A DNA stretch of 64,000 nt from the NCBI GenBank assembly GCA_036346225.1, contig JARFIW010000108.1, forward strand, positions 1,240,001-1,304,000, in the 5' to 3' direction. This DNA comes from Platerodrilus igneus. Its lineage: Eukaryota; Arthropoda; Insecta; Coleoptera; Lycidae. A program made the position numbers and the translations under genes. Below the pieces are notes generated by a model. It did no database searches and was not told the origin of the DNA. It saw nothing but the letters and a program-made list of their open reading frames with translations. Positions 32,799 through 44,931 of the stretch are shown here, one piece after another. Each line of letters begins with the position of its first letter. The stretch's first letter is position 1.

Positions 32799-34093
32799 AT
32801 GGATATCCCTTCCTTCCAACAAGACCAAATCATCTCTAATTGCGAAACCCCTCCTAACACACCTCCAGATAAAATCCTCGACGACACCAACTTTCTTGAC
32901 TCCATTGTTTCCAAATTAAACTCATCTAAATCTTCAGGTACTGACAATATCACTAACACCATCATCCAAAAATTATGGCCAGTAATCCGCCAACCTATCA
33001 TCCAACTATTCCAAAAATGCCTAACCACCGGTATCTTTCCTGACACCTTTAAATATGCCAACATTACCTTACTACTGAACAAAACCCCCTGAAGACCCAC
33101 GTTCCTACCGTTCAATTGCCCTTCTGTTATCCATTGGTAAACTCCTTGATAAACTGATCCTACAAAAACTCCAATCACACATCGAAAATCACTCCTTAAC
33201 TTCCCACAACCAACACGTTTTCCGCCAAGGTCATAGCGCAGAACAAACAATATTTTCTTTAATCTCTAAAGTTCGATCATCACAATCCAAATATGTCATA
33301 ACAATTTTCCTTGACGCCTTTGATCTCCTCTAATGGCCCAGTATCCTGAACCAACTCAAAATACTGAATTTCCCCTTCAATATATATAAAATCATCTAAT
33401 CATACCTATCTTTCCGAACAGCAAGCCTCCGTAGAAACTACTTTTCTTCTACCATGTGCCTAACACAAGGCTGCCCTCAAGGATCTATTCTTTCGCCTAC
33501 CTTTTGGAATCTATCCATTAACCCTCTTCACGATCTTAATATTCCAAACACAGATATCTTCGCCTATGCAGGCGACCTTACGTTCCTCATTCACGGAAAC
33601 TCTCGCCTCCAACTACAATCCACTGCAAATATCCTAATCCAAACATATCGAACAATAGTCAATCCTAAATAAGCAACCCATCTCCCCTACTAAGTCCAGG
33701 ATGTTACTTCTAAAAGGTTTTCTTGACCTCCGCCGCAGTCCTACTATCCATATCCTAGGAACGCCCTTAACCTTCTCTGAATCTGTCTCCTACCACGATA
33801 TCCATTTAGAAACCCGCCTGAAGATGCACGCCCACCTCCAAAAAATCCGTTCAAAAACCAAGTTAATCCTGCACAACATTCACCAATCCTTATCAAAATC
33901 AATCCAACTAGCCCCACCTACAAGAAGACTAATCCTGAACAATATCATTATCTCCATCGTTCGCTACGCTGTTGACTCTTGGTACAAACTCCAGTCGTAC
34001 AATTATCCAATTTCTAACTGGTTATGGAAAACTCCGATCCAAACTACACTCCTTCCACCTAATACCCTCTCCTGTATGTCCGTGCAATCTTGA
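32799..34093 (+). pseudogene. LINE-C reverse transcriptase
   Basis: Pieces in order are LNSSKSSGTDNITNTII (32799-33092), LDKLILQKLQSHIE, FLDAFDLL (motif A, out of frame near 33310), MCLTQGCPQGSILSPTFWNL (motif B, 33454) and FAYAGDLTFLI (motif C; the first catalytic aspartate of A-D-D has become G). The thumb and C-terminal region follow to about 34093. At least five interruptions are visible. Confidence 0.8.
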
Positions 34094-34566
34094 TTTCCCC
34101 GAAACCCCAGAACATCTACTATACCATTGCTCCGCCTTTACTCCTATCTGAAACAACTTCAAACAAACCATTCAACTCGACCTATTTTCCTCACTACCCG
34201 ATCTTAAATTTTTAATCACTAACTTTCCCCTTCCTTTACATGCCTTCCTTCAAGAAATTTTGAATACCAAACCTCCTATACCCCTACCTTAATCCCTCTA
34301 ACCTGCGATGATACACGAAAACAACAAGTTGACACTGCATCGGACCATAAGAAGCTCCACCCCTCCCTGCCCTGGATCATGTTTTCGACGTCACCGAAGG
34401 TAAAGGCGAGTCCAAAGAGAAAGACCACCTAAAACCCACATAAACTTAATTTATTTTGTTTTTCTTGAACGTTTATTAACTTTTTTTATCTAACTTACAA
34501 TGTGCAAGCTAGGATAGGCCAATGGCCTAAGTATAGTTCAAAATAAAGAATATTCATACATACATA

Positions 34567-36135
34567 CAGAGACAACGACTCGTATACGCAAAAGCTGTAG
34601 AAGATAGTCAAAGCTTTTCACAAAGAAAGGCAGATAATCATGCCATCTTCCGCAATAATAAATGGGATTTTTCTGATGCGGAAAAGGCCAAGAGCATGGT
34701 ACAACACCTACAAGAACAGTTTGGGGACACGATTCCAATCCCCCACACAAACAGCCAATTTACTGAAGAAACACGCCGTAGTCTCTAAATAAAACATCTG
34801 GCAGCAAGAAAGGGTGCAGGGCATAATAAACAAACTACCGAGAAGGAAAGTTCCAGGCAAAGACAATCCCAAACGAAGCACTAGTCCATACCCCTCTAAC
34901 TCTAGTAAGCGGAATAACAAAAGCATTCGCCAAAATAGTGCAACGGCAAGAATGCCCAAAGTTATGGAAGACTTTAATAGTAGTCACTATACCAAAGAAA
35001 GAAAAAAACCCGCTAAAGCCGGAAAACCGAAAGGCGATAAATCTGTTATGCTCGCTATCCAAACTTTTCGTAAAGCTACTGAACGAAGACTTGCAGAGAT
35101 ACTTAGAAAACTTCTAAGATCCCAAGCACCCAATTTGGGTTCAGGAAGAAGATAGACGCTGTGAAATAGGCAGAGAATTTCGCCAAACATCAAAAAAACT
35201 GTAAAGAGAAAAAGCATTTAACAAATAACGATATTACTTGACAAAGCCTTGCGCGCGGAAATTATGTTTAAGCTAAAACAAATGAGGGCCCCAAGACAAC
35301 TGGTAAATATAGTGGAAGACTTTCTGCAAGGAAGATTTTTTACGGTTAAAATAGGCAATGAACTATCAACAACAAAAGAAACGAAGGATGGAGTATCTCA
35401 AGGGTTGTCATTGTCGCCAACGCTATTCAATGTACTGGTCTCTGATTTACCAAAAGACAATAAGCACAAGGTAATACAGTATGCAGATAATATTGCCATT
35501 TTAACAACGGGGAAACTAATACACTCTACTGTAGTAGCTGCCGAGCACATGTCATGCAAAGTCGTAAGGTCGGCAACAGACTGGAGACTGAAGATAAACA
35601 CAACACCGAAGCAGCAAGTCTAAGCGGCAAGCACGATTTCAATAGTAAAATTAAAATCGGAAATTACATAATAAAATGCAAAAGGACCATAACCTATTGA
35701 ACCACAAAGGCAACTATGCAGAGCACGCCAAAAGAAGGAAAAACATTACCAAGTGGTCGGCTACACGCATTTACAAAATTATCGACAAAGAGCGGTTCGG
35801 CCGACGAGGAAGATTAACTTTAGTCAAAGCGATTGTGGAAGCACAGTTGATGTAAAGATGCCAGATATAGGCCAATCAAATTCTATCCAGTCAGCTCAAA
35901 AAAACTTGAGGAATTCAGAATGCGGATGTACCGTACGGCCACCGATGCATTCAGATTCATTCCCAATATAGAAATAACAAATATGCTAAATATGGAATCC
36001 CTAGAGGAGATGGTTAGGAGCAGGAGGAAAAAAATGACAGATACCTGACGACAATACGCTAACCCAAGCATTAGACGCTGCCTGAAGTAGGAAGTAATCA
36101 TCCGCATAATTTAAAAGAAAAGAAGAAGAAGAATC
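34567..36135 (+). pseudogene. LINE-B copy 1, reverse transcriptase part
   Basis: It resumes after the LINE-C insertion (RQRLVYAKA). Pieces include LPRRKVPGKDN, the motif A/B region up to DGVSQGLSLSPTLFNVL (35249-35623) and IQYADNIAIL (Y-A-D-N instead of Y-A-D-D, so inactive). The C-terminal RMYRTATDAFRFIPN-like codons lie near 35930. The element ends near 36135 in a GAA-rich tail (AAGAAGAAGAAGAA). Confidence 0.75.
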
Positions 36136-37020
36136 ATTCCAAAGCGGCCACATCGTCGCAAAGGAATCAAGTGAAGTTCATAAATCATAGGATACAAAAT
36201 CCTGAAATTTATAAAACAAGGAGCAAAAAAAACAATGATACGATATTATTTTTGTATCAATTTATTAATAATCTTATGTTTCGGCAAAGGTTGCTGCTTT
36301 TACAAAGATACTACAAAGAAATTTTTAAATGTCAAAAAGATAAAAAATCATTCTGAAATACCACGATACCTACTTAAAATCTAATGCCTAATAATCAAAA
36401 GAACCCCAAACACGGAGAAGTTGTTAAAACTTTAAAACAGCTGACTTGGAAATGACATTGACTAAAGCACACCAATGGGTATTCTTTTTTTGTTTTAAAC
36501 TTAATATTAAGATCTGCTTGATATAAACAGACAGCCAAGAATGAACAATATTCGAAAACCAGTCTGACATGAATTTGACTCCATATGTACTGTTAGATTA
36601 AACAATACTATATGTTTGCAATGAGCCTTGACGTTATACACTTGAAAATAATTATGTTATTGTTCAAGCCTTAGCTAAACGAGAAACGCTGGTTCGCAAC
36701 AATGAAATAAAATTGTATGTAAAATAACAAATGTGGTGAAAAAACTTACCATATTTAAAAACTATTACAACATCATAACGCACCTGTTTAGACAGAAGAC
36801 TAAAGGAGGGTTAGATGGAAAAAAAAAGGGTTGGTATCCTATTCTAACAAAGCTGGTAAACCGGCGCGAGAGAGCTTCTAATGGATAGTGTCGAGGCACA
36901 CTAATTACGACGATCTTTATTGTTGCGATAAGAGTTCCCCTTTTGTAGATTGACGTAAAATAGCGTGCGCCTTGATCACTGAAAAACGTACTATTTACTT
37001 ACGATGGGCAAAAATATTTG
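36136..37020. other. No recognised feature
   Basis: AT-rich sequence with a short minor plus frame at 36171-36356; nothing assignable. Confidence 0.4.
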
Positions 37021-37023
37021 GGG

Positions 37024-37263
37024 TCAAAGATTCCTGAGCAAATCTTTTACAGCCTTTAACTTATTCTTCCAAAATTTGATGTTTGAGTGTGTAATTTCTA
37101 TTTCCAAATTGAGAAGTTTAATATTAGACCTGGTGATTCTGTTGTTGAATCTGTGGTTTGTGTGCGTTAGAAGACCTCTCATTTTGATAAATCTGTCCAT
37201 TATATGCCCTGGGAAAATGCGCTGCTGTCTACATCGTAAAAGAAAGCCGCCTCTGGTACTCAT
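37024..37263 (-). pseudogene. Possible Penelope-like N-terminal fragment
   Basis: The 79-codon minus frame is rich in N, R, K and L (IFPGHIMDRFIKMRGLL, IKLLNLEIEITHSNIKFW), with a helical pattern like the N-terminal region of Penelope-like or related retroelement proteins. No catalytic motif is present and the assignment is weak. Confidence 0.25.
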
Positions 37264-37369
37264 TTTGGCTAATGTCTTTGTAATAATAATTACTCCATGA
37301 TTTTAACGAATTTAATGTAAGTTATCTATATTCACTTTTGATTTGCTGATAAAATTCCATTTTCAATAT

Positions 37370-38625
37370 CTACAAATAGAGCTCATTTTTTAGTCAATTT
37401 GATTAAGTCTAGTATTTTTAAATTTTATTATCCATTTATGTAGTTTGCAATTTGGGATGTCGTTTGTGTTTCTGACAGAACATACGATCCACATGGCGTT
37501 AATCTCGGAAACGCATCTCAAAGCCGTTCCATCAAAATTGCGGGATTGCGGAATACACGCTATACAGAAAAGACCGAAAAGACGGCAGAGAGGTGGAACT
37601 GCAATTTACATTAAGAGCTCCTTATGCGCTAGGCAAGTAGAAATTTAGAAACTAGAAGAGCTGGAATACACGGCAATAGAGACAGAGGTCTAAAAATCAA
37701 ATACCAATTAATAGCTCTATATCTCCCCTCTAACAGACCGCTACCGGACACTGAATTGGAGGACCACATCAAAAACACAAAACTACCACAGATCATAGGC
37801 GGAGATTTCAATGCAAGACACACAGACTGGGGCTGCACAAGTTCAGACTCTAGAGGCAAAAAGATCCTAAAGATAAGCACCACGATCGAAGCACCTACTT
37901 CCTCAACGAGATATGGGATAGACGAATCCCACAGCACCATCAACTTATTTCTGACTAAAAACATCAGTAGAAAAACAGAAATCGGCAACAACCACGACTT
38001 AGAATCGGATCATGTGGCAGTAGTTTTCCAAATGTCAACAACGAGCAGGCTAAGCGAAGGGCTGTTTAAATCCACCAACTGGGCCAAATATAGACAGATC
38101 ATGACGGACTACAAACATGCAGGGCGAGAAACAGTGGATGACGAGATAGAGGGACTAACCATCAAAATCCAAAAAGGTATAGAAAGTTCGACAACAACAC
38201 GCAAGAGAAACGAGTCAAACCTACACCTCACTCAAAAAGAGAAAGAAATACTAAGACATCAGAACAAGGGCGGCGCATGACAAGACAGACCTAAACAGAG
38301 TAATAGAGGCAGCGAGAAGAATAATTAAGTAGAAGAGAAAACAACGATGGGAGAGTACGATAGACGACAAGGAGAGAGACAACGACTCGTATACGCAGAA
38401 GGTGTAGAAAGTAGCCAAAGCCTTTTGCAAAGAAAGGGCAGAAAATCATGCCATCTTCCACAATAATAAATGGACTTTCTCAGATGCGGAAAAAACCAAG
38501 AGCATGGCACAATACCTAGAAGAACAGTTTGGAAACACGATTCCAATTCCCCAAAGCCAATCTACTGAAGAAACACAGCATCATCCACCAAAGATCATAC
38601 GTTGTGGTCTCTAAATAAGGCATCT
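37370..38625 (+). pseudogene. LINE-B copy 2, endonuclease part
   Basis: This is a better preserved copy of the Jockey-like endonuclease: FLTEHTIHMALISETH, QRGGTAIYIKSS (frame 37445-37648), then IIGGDFNARHTDWGC, HSTINLFLT and DLESDHVAVVF (frame 37756-38280). A stop replaces a codon near 37648 and a base is lost near 37693. The LINE continues in degraded form to about 38625, where it is cut by the partial LTR-C. Confidence 0.8.
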
Positions 38626-39425
38626 GGCTGCGTGCTGGGAGGAATGGTGTTACTCAACTTGGGAGCGGTTCCATGATTTATAGTCATTGTCTAGGACAAC
38701 ATCATCGAGGTCTGGATTGCAGATCCATGCGGTATGATGGTTTCCACGTAACTGATTTTTATAAAAACATTGTTGAGTTTATTTGATGTGTTTTGACATT
38801 TGTGCTTTTTGAGTGCATTTTTATGAATTTTATGGACTTAAGAATTCATTTAACTTTATAATTAAATAAAAACATGTTTATGTAGAGATGGATATTTAAA
38901 ATAATTGTTGCTGTGCTATAATTTTGCACACATGTTTAAAAGGGTTTCACTGTGAGCTCATATTAAGACAGCGGTTAAAGTCAGGTATGAGGTTAGTCGA
39001 CTTACTTTAAATAGGGTATTTGTATAATGAGCAAATTTTGCTCTAACAATATTTTTGAAAATGAATTGTTTCCTAATCAAAGATATGTAATTTTTTGTAT
39101 GAACCGTTGTAATTGAAAGGTTTTGGAAGTAATAATTGTTTTTGTGTAAATAAAATGTGATGAATTGTGGTAGTTAGGTGAAGCCTTATTTTCATCATCC
39201 TAGGTTGATTCATAAGATTTATAGTGTTGGAGCGGAGCATCCAAGGTAAAATTCGCAGAATTTATGACAACCGAATGGTGATGCTCACGATTCAACCCGG
39301 AGCTTCATAGTAATATGGCTTCCCAACCGCGGGGCTTCGAATAAAAGGTGAGACTGCATAACAATTATGACGCCCAAAGTGTGGGGCACGAATTTATGTA
39401 CTTGTTCCAGATAGTCTTCAGAACA
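38626..39425 (+). repeat. LTR-C, truncated 5' LTR
   Basis: CTGCGTGCTGGGAGGAATGG and following bases match 44025-44905 closely. The first 1.5 kb of the LTR, present at 42526-44024, is missing, so the promoter with its TATA box is gone. It ends AGAACA. Confidence 0.85.
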
Positions 39426-39460
39426 TTATGGCGACCCGAACGTGGGAGCCCGAATTCAAA
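39265..39460 (+). repeat. Tandem primer-site-like array at the LTR-C end
   Basis: Four related motifs start at 39265 (TGACAACCGAATGGTG), 39316 (TGGCTTCCCAACCGCGGGG), 39368 (TGACGCCCAAAGTGTGGGG) and 39429 (TGGCGACCCGAACGTGGG), spaced 51, 52 and 61 bases. Each resembles TGGCGCCCAACGTGGGG, the tRNA-Lys primer site. The last one lies three bases after the LTR and is the probable functional site. Confidence 0.7.
39429..39446 (+). other. LTR-C primer-binding site candidate
   Basis: TGGCGACCCGAACGTGGG begins three bases after the LTR end. It is close to the tRNA-Lys complement, with two extra bases. Confidence 0.6.
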
Positions 39461-39729
39461 TAAAGAAAAATTTATTTCAGGAAACTGGCGACTATAGATT
39501 AAAGGTTTAATTGTCTTTTAATAATTTTATTAATTTTATTTAGTGTGTAGGAATTCGGTAGTGTATGAGTGGTGTGTTGTGAACGAATGGAGTGACTGAG
39601 GATTGAAGGAGTGGAGATCGGAAGTAACGATAGTGCTCTGTTTGAGAAATCAGGACAAGAGATGCACGAAGCCGAAGGTAGTGAGGATCAATCAAGGACA
39701 GAATCGGGAGAACAAGGAAATGAGTTGTA

Positions 39730-41040
39730 ATGAAAATGTTAGAAAAAATGCGACTAGGTAGGGAAGAGTCAAACCAGAAGTTAGAGCAAATGAGTGCATA
39801 GTCGAACCGGAAGTTAGAGCAGATGAGTGCATAGTCGAACCGGAAGTTAGAGCAGATGAGTGCAGAGCCGAACCGGAAGTTTAAACACAAGACAGAAACT
39901 TTAAGTGAAAAGATCGATAAGTCGACTAAAGAATTTACGGACTTTAAAAATAGTTTAACGGTAAAAATGCATGAGGTTGAAATGAGAGTAGAGAAGAGTG
40001 AAAGGAATATAGCAGGTATTAGGCAGGGAATAGGGCAATTATAAAATAAAGTTAAAATTTTCTGTGAAGAGGAAATAAATGGGAAAATGACAGAAGTGAG
40101 CGATTCGTGTAGAGATTAGTTAAGCAGGTTTGAAAGAGAAGTCACGGGGATAAAACAAAATATTACTGCTTTAGCGGGGGATGGTACAAGAATTTCTACA
40201 GGTAATATGTCTTTAGAACAACAAATGAAATTTAATGGAGATAATCGGGTGAACCCGCAGATTTTTATAAACAATATTAGGTCCTTGGTTTGCAACTTAT
40301 ATGATGAATAAGCTAAATTAAATGTGGCGAAAGCTTTATTAAAGGATAACGCAGAGGCCTGGTATAATTTAGTAGGGCAGGATACAACATCATATTTAGA
40401 TTTTGAGGAGAAATTCCTAAAACATTATTGGGGTGATCATAAACGGGACCAAGCTAGAGACGATTTGATCACAGGGAAATACAAAGGGGAGTTTGCAGGA
40501 TCCAGGGAACAATATGCTATTCGTAAGTATAGCATAGCGAAACAAGTAAGCCCACCGTTAACTGACCGTCAAATAATTAAATATTTAACTAGGCATTTCG
40601 AAATGGAGGTTAAACAACATGTTGCGTTACAAAACATAGTTGAAAGGGAGACATTTTTGGAGTACCTGCAAAGGTATGATGATGTAAGTTCAGGAAAACC
40701 TTTGGAAAGTAGAGAGCAAAATGTAAACCTAGTGAGAAAATTTTAATAATTATAGAGGTACGAATTATAATCGAAATTTTAGGAATCAATGGGGACAAAC
40801 AAGTAAGTTCTATAGGAGCAGTAGCAGTACGAGGGGTACTACTCCAAGACCGGGAGTTCAAAGGCAAAATAGCTCACCCGAAATAACCAGGACAGCTACG
40901 AGTGTGGGTGATACAGGAATAGCAGATAGGCAGGAAGCGACCAGAAGAACGTATGCACAAGTAGTGGAAGGACAACCAGGACCGAGTAGTGAGACAGAGA
41001 TAGGCCGGATTTTTAGATTTAGACAAGCCACTAGAAAATG
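39730..41040 (+). pseudogene. LTR-C Gag
   Basis: Codons from about 39730 give a coiled-coil N-terminal part with three 11-residue repeats (SNRKLEQMSA), two of which end in TAG, then LSEKIDKSTKEFTDFKNSL. After further stops near 40042 and 40120, the capsid-like domain appears (40230-40740) with ALLKDNAEAWYNLV, FEEKFLKHYWGDHKRDQAR and FLEYLQRYDDV, the pattern of Retrotrans_gag. A basic, S/R-rich nucleocapsid-like segment without knuckles follows to about 41040. At least four in-frame stops make this a dead gene. Compared with LTR-A Gag, the capsid domain is retained. Confidence 0.75.
39777..39880 (+). repeat. 33-bp coding minisatellite in LTR-C gag
   Basis: Three copies of a 33-bp unit (CGAACCGGAAGTTAGAGCAG plus 13 bases) encode the 11-residue repeat; the TAG between units is shared and was probably amplified together with the unit. 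Confidence 0.8.
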
Positions 41041-41120
41041 ACGTATGTAAATATGAACATCCACGAGAATTTATTAATATTGAAAAAGAAATAGAACCAG
41101 AAGAAGTAGAGAAAATTTGT

Positions 41121-41672
41121 TTGCCGGTGGTAAAGATCAAAATTTTAAATCATTGTGTAGGATCGTTGTTCGAGTCAGGAGCAGAGACGAGTTTAGTATC
41201 GGAGGAATTTGTTAGAGAGATCCAAGAAGAAATTCAGGATAGGATTATGCCAATCAAGAGGAGTCATTTGGTAGCTCCAAATATAAAAAGGTTCGCTGCG
41301 GTAAATAGTGTGGTAGTATTGAAGGTAGAAATAGGCTCGGTAAGCTGTGAGCAGGAATTTATTAACGTTCCTGGACTTAAATTTAAAAGTATTTTAGGGG
41401 TTGATTGCATGATGAAAATAGGTGTAGTAATTGATTTAGAGAGGAGATTAGTGAAGGTTAGGGACGTGGTATTGTCCTGGAAGGAGAGTTATAATGTCAC
41501 TGAAGATGACACGGGTTTAAACGTAAACGCATTGGAGTTAGATGAAGAAGAGGTTAGTGGAATAAATACTTTTAAATGTCCAGAGGAAAATTTTGAAGAG
41601 GTTCAAGCGTTATTAAGGAAACATTCAGAGCTGGTAGAAGTACAGGCGAGCACAGCGTTAGATTACGAGTAG
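41121..41672 (+). pseudogene. LTR-C protease and start of RT
   Basis: SLFESGAETSLVSEE aligns with the retropepsin active site but the catalytic aspartate is glutamate (E-S-G). ILGVDCMMKIGVVID matches the second conserved motif of the fold. After about 50 acidic residues, ALLRKHSELV and ALDYE correspond to the N-terminal start of Gypsy reverse transcriptase. A TAG ends the frame at 41672. Confidence 0.75.
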
Positions 41673-41990
41673 GGGTTTGAGTTAAATAATTTGGAACCAG
41701 GTTATGCAAAAATTTCTTCGATATCCGCAGTATACAGAGATCAGGTGAATCTGAAAGTAATAAAAAGGTTAAGTGATGTCATACTTTCAACGAGATTAAG
41801 TGGCATTATAAATATTGGTAAGTTAGAGTTGAGGAAGTTGTTCTGGTTAAATCAGTTATATGAAAAATGTAGGAGGTATAAAGGGTTATGTGTAGAGAGA
41901 AAATTTGAGAATTCAGAAGTGGTACCGTATGGTTTGTCTGAAACAAATATAAGGATGAATCTTAGGCAGGGCGAATTTGGCATTTCGTGA
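41673..41990 (+). pseudogene. LTR-C pol remnant after internal deletion
   Basis: It continues in frame past the stop: GFELNNLEP and ISAVYRDQVNLKVI match the first part of Gypsy RT up to LSDVIL. Beyond that the sequence (KLFWLNQLYEKCRRYKG and on) does not follow RT, so the palm, RNase H and integrase are deleted. The final 60 residues are unassigned. Confidence 0.65.
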
Positions 41991-42525
41991 AATAGTTACT
42001 TGTATAGTGATAGTGATAGGAGAATATGGCACGGCATGTTAGGAGGCTAACGGTCAGGATTAAAAAGAGGGTCAGGTTAAAGTAGTGAATCGAAACTGTG
42101 TAAAATTTGTAGTTACTAAAGGTAGATAAAAGAATAGTTATAGATGTAAAAATAAGTGTACATACAAATTAGTTTAGATATTTGAATAAAGAGGAGAACT
42201 AAAAATTTTAGTTACTCTCTTCATTCCAAATAGGGGGATTATACTATGTAATTTGTAGGTTAGAATTAATTAGGTAGGTCATTGGACAATTTAGAATAGT
42301 CTAGCGTGTGTGGATACAATTTATTAAAAAGTTAAAATGTAAATACCACTTATTAAAAAGTTAAATAGGTATCTTAGAAATCCATGGTAACGATTAATTA
42401 ATTTGAGTAAAAATTTTAGAGTTAAGTGTATTTGTTTTGGCTTTGCAGTTATTTGCAAGGAAATTTCATAATATTTAGGGAACAGAAACAACTTATGTTA
42501 AGTATCTATCAATTCATTAGTGTAC
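41991..42525 (+). other. LTR-C 3' untranslated region
   Basis: Non-coding AT-rich sequence between the pol remnant and the 3' LTR. It contains AAATAGGGGGATTAT near 42228 but no clear polypurine tract directly before 42526. Confidence 0.5.
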
Positions 42526-44905
42526 AGTGTAAGGATGCTGCTTTAATTATAGTTTAATCATTGTATAAATAGGTAAAAAGCTTTTTCAATTTACTTTAGC
42601 CTAAAATCAATAATTTTAAGGGCATAATTTTAGTGAAGTAGAAACCTTAATTTAATATAGTTTAGTGTATGTAAATATTATAGGGGAGAATTTAGCATAA
42701 GGTAGTTTCTGAGTATGAAAGTGTTTTCGACAAACAAAACTCGACCGTTACGATAGGCACATTCTGGGCAGCGATTTATTTTCAACACCCTCGTAAGAAA
42801 ATCAATATTTTCTACGAATGCAAGTGGAAGTTAAAGCAGGCAGGGAGCGATATGCAAACACGGATAGATTGGTTTTAGCATATAAAAGAGGGAGATGCAA
42901 ATGTCGGGTGTCGGTAAAGCTTGGTAACTAACGAGGGAACAAGGATAGATTCGAGGCTATAAGTAAGAATGAGATGGAAAATGTTTGTATAAGATATCTA
43001 TTTAAAAGGGGGATAAGAATTAAGGTAGAGAAGCTATAGTCAAGTTATTAAGGATGAACGAAGAAAGAATATTAGATTGTGTATTAATAAGAGTAACACA
43101 GATGTAGGGTTTATATTATTTAGTAGCGGTGAATTGTTTCAACTACTGATTTAGCGTCCATTTGAGAAACAAAGAAAAGTAATTGAACTTTACAAGTAAG
43201 AGTGAGACGCCCGACAGTTTAAGATTAGGAGAGGGTACATGTGTGAGTGGGATCCGTAAAAAAAGCATGAGAAGGAAAATTTTCGTTTGTAAGATAGAGA
43301 AAGATCAGGCTAGGGTCATCTTACCTGTGGGGCGTGAATCTAATAAGAATTGATGTCAGTTGATGAGAGTTTTCAGGAAAGCAACACAGCCGTTGGACGG
43401 TTAGAAGTTACTTTGCGGTATTTTGTTGTGGTCGAGCGTTAAAATTCCTGGATTTTAAAAGACCGTTGACGTTTGTTAACAAAATTACAACAAATTATGC
43501 AAAGCTAATTTGGAGTTTTAGAATTTTGTTTTGGTTGAGATTTGGGTTTTGAGAAGTGTGGCAACGGTTAGGGGGTTACCGAGAAAGTTTGTTTATGTGG
43601 GGTGGAATTGTGAGAAAATTAAACAACAGGGGATTACTTTTGGTCTATATAAACACCTAAGAGGTGGTGATACGCTCTCTTAATTTCTCCGCTCATTATC
43701 GACGTGAATGCATGTAGCAGTCAATATTATTGAGTGCTTTTAAAAAGTTGTTATTTATAATTACACACAAGTTGGTGTGCCGTAGGACTTGTTCTTTAGA
43801 AAATCATGAAGTACATTTAGAATTAAAAGTGAAGCTTATCAAAGTCATGTAAGTACAGACTACTGTTACTTTGGCTCTTGGACTTGCAAGGCGTCCTAAG
43901 ACGAATTAGCGAATGTAAAAGCACCGAGTAGTGATTTGCTGATGGTACATAGAACAGTAGAGGAGTTTAGGAAGTTCGGATGCACTATCAATGGTTAGTT
44001 GAAGAGATTTGGATAGCTGCGTGCTGGCAGGAATGGTGCGACTCAACTTGGGAGCGGTTCTTTAACTTATAGTCATTATCGAGGACAACATCATCGAGGG
44101 CTGGATTACAGATGCATGCGGTATGATGGTTTCCAGGTAACCGATTTTTATAAAAACATTGTTGTTGAGTTTATTCGATGACATTCGTTTTGACATTTGT
44201 GCTTTTTGAGTGCATTTTTATGAATTTTATGGACTTAAGAATTTATTGAACTTTATAATTAAATAAAAACATGTTTATGTAGAGATGGATATTTAAAATA
44301 ATTGTATAAAGGTTGTTTAGGTACAAAGTAAAGGGGACTATTTGTGGTTGCTGTGTTTAAAAAAGTTTTACTGTGAGCTCATATTAAGACAGGGTTAAAA
44401 TCAGGTATGAGGTTAGTCTGCTTACTTTAAATAGAGTATTTGTATAATGATAAAATATTGATCTAACAATATTTTTGAAAATAAATTGTTTCTCAATCAA
44501 GGATATTTAATTTTATGTATGTGAACCGTTGTAATTGAAAGGTTTTAGAAGTAGTAATTGTTTTTGTGTAAATACAATATCAGGAATTTTGGTAGTTGCG
44601 TTTTTTTGGATAGGATTGTAGGGAGTATTTTTCAGATTGCACCAAGGTTGCGGTTAGGTGAAGCTTTATTTTCAACATCCTATGTAGATTCATAAGAATT
44701 ATAGTGTTGGAGCGGAGCAACCGAGGTAAGATTAGCAGAATTTATGACAACCCAATGGTGGTGCTCACAATTCAACCCGGAGCTTTATAACAATATGGCT
44801 TCCCAACCGTGGGGGTTCGAATAAAAGGTGAGACTGCATAACAATTATGATGCCCAAAGTGTGGGGCACGAATTTATGTACTTGTTCCAGATAGACTTCA
44901 GAACA
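42526..44905 (+). repeat. LTR-C, 3' LTR
   Basis: The repeat is about 2.4 kb from TGTAAGGATGCTGC to AGAACA. Its start is set by the point where the reverse-strand copy meets LINE-A sequence at 10347, and its end by the common end with 39425. It contains TATATAAA (43646-43653), GTGAGCTCATATTAAG and three primer-site-like motifs at 44745, 44796 and 44848. Confidence 0.8.
43646..43653 (+). promoter_or_regulatory. Putative LTR-C TATA box
   Basis: TATATAAA lies in a segment conserved with the reverse-strand copy, about 40 bases before CTCTCTTAATTTC. Confidence 0.5.
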
Positions 44906-44908
44906 ATG

Positions 44909-44931
44909 TATATATATATATATATATATAT
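44909..44931. repeat. (TA)n microsatellite between LTR-C and LTR-D
   Basis: TA run of about 23 bases immediately after the LTR-C 3' end. Confidence 0.9.

Larger units (their letters stand above)
31887..34566 (+). mobile_element. LINE-C (R1/I-like non-LTR retrotransposon), 5'-truncated
   Basis: This 2.7-kb insertion is flanked by the 11-bp duplication CAGAGACAACG (31876-31886 and 34567-34577) and ends in a CATA-repeat tail. Unlike its A/G-rich neighbours the coding strand is C-rich, which marks it as foreign to LINE-B. It encodes the end of an endonuclease and a reverse transcriptase with stops and frameshifts. Confidence 0.85.

Noticed and set aside
32708..33250. 180-codon minus-strand ORF
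   Set aside because: Antisense shadow of the LINE-C reverse transcriptase, whose motifs read on the plus strand.
39540..39890. Minus-strand frame with FRFDYALICSN repeats
   Set aside because: It is the reverse translation of the 33-bp gag repeat.
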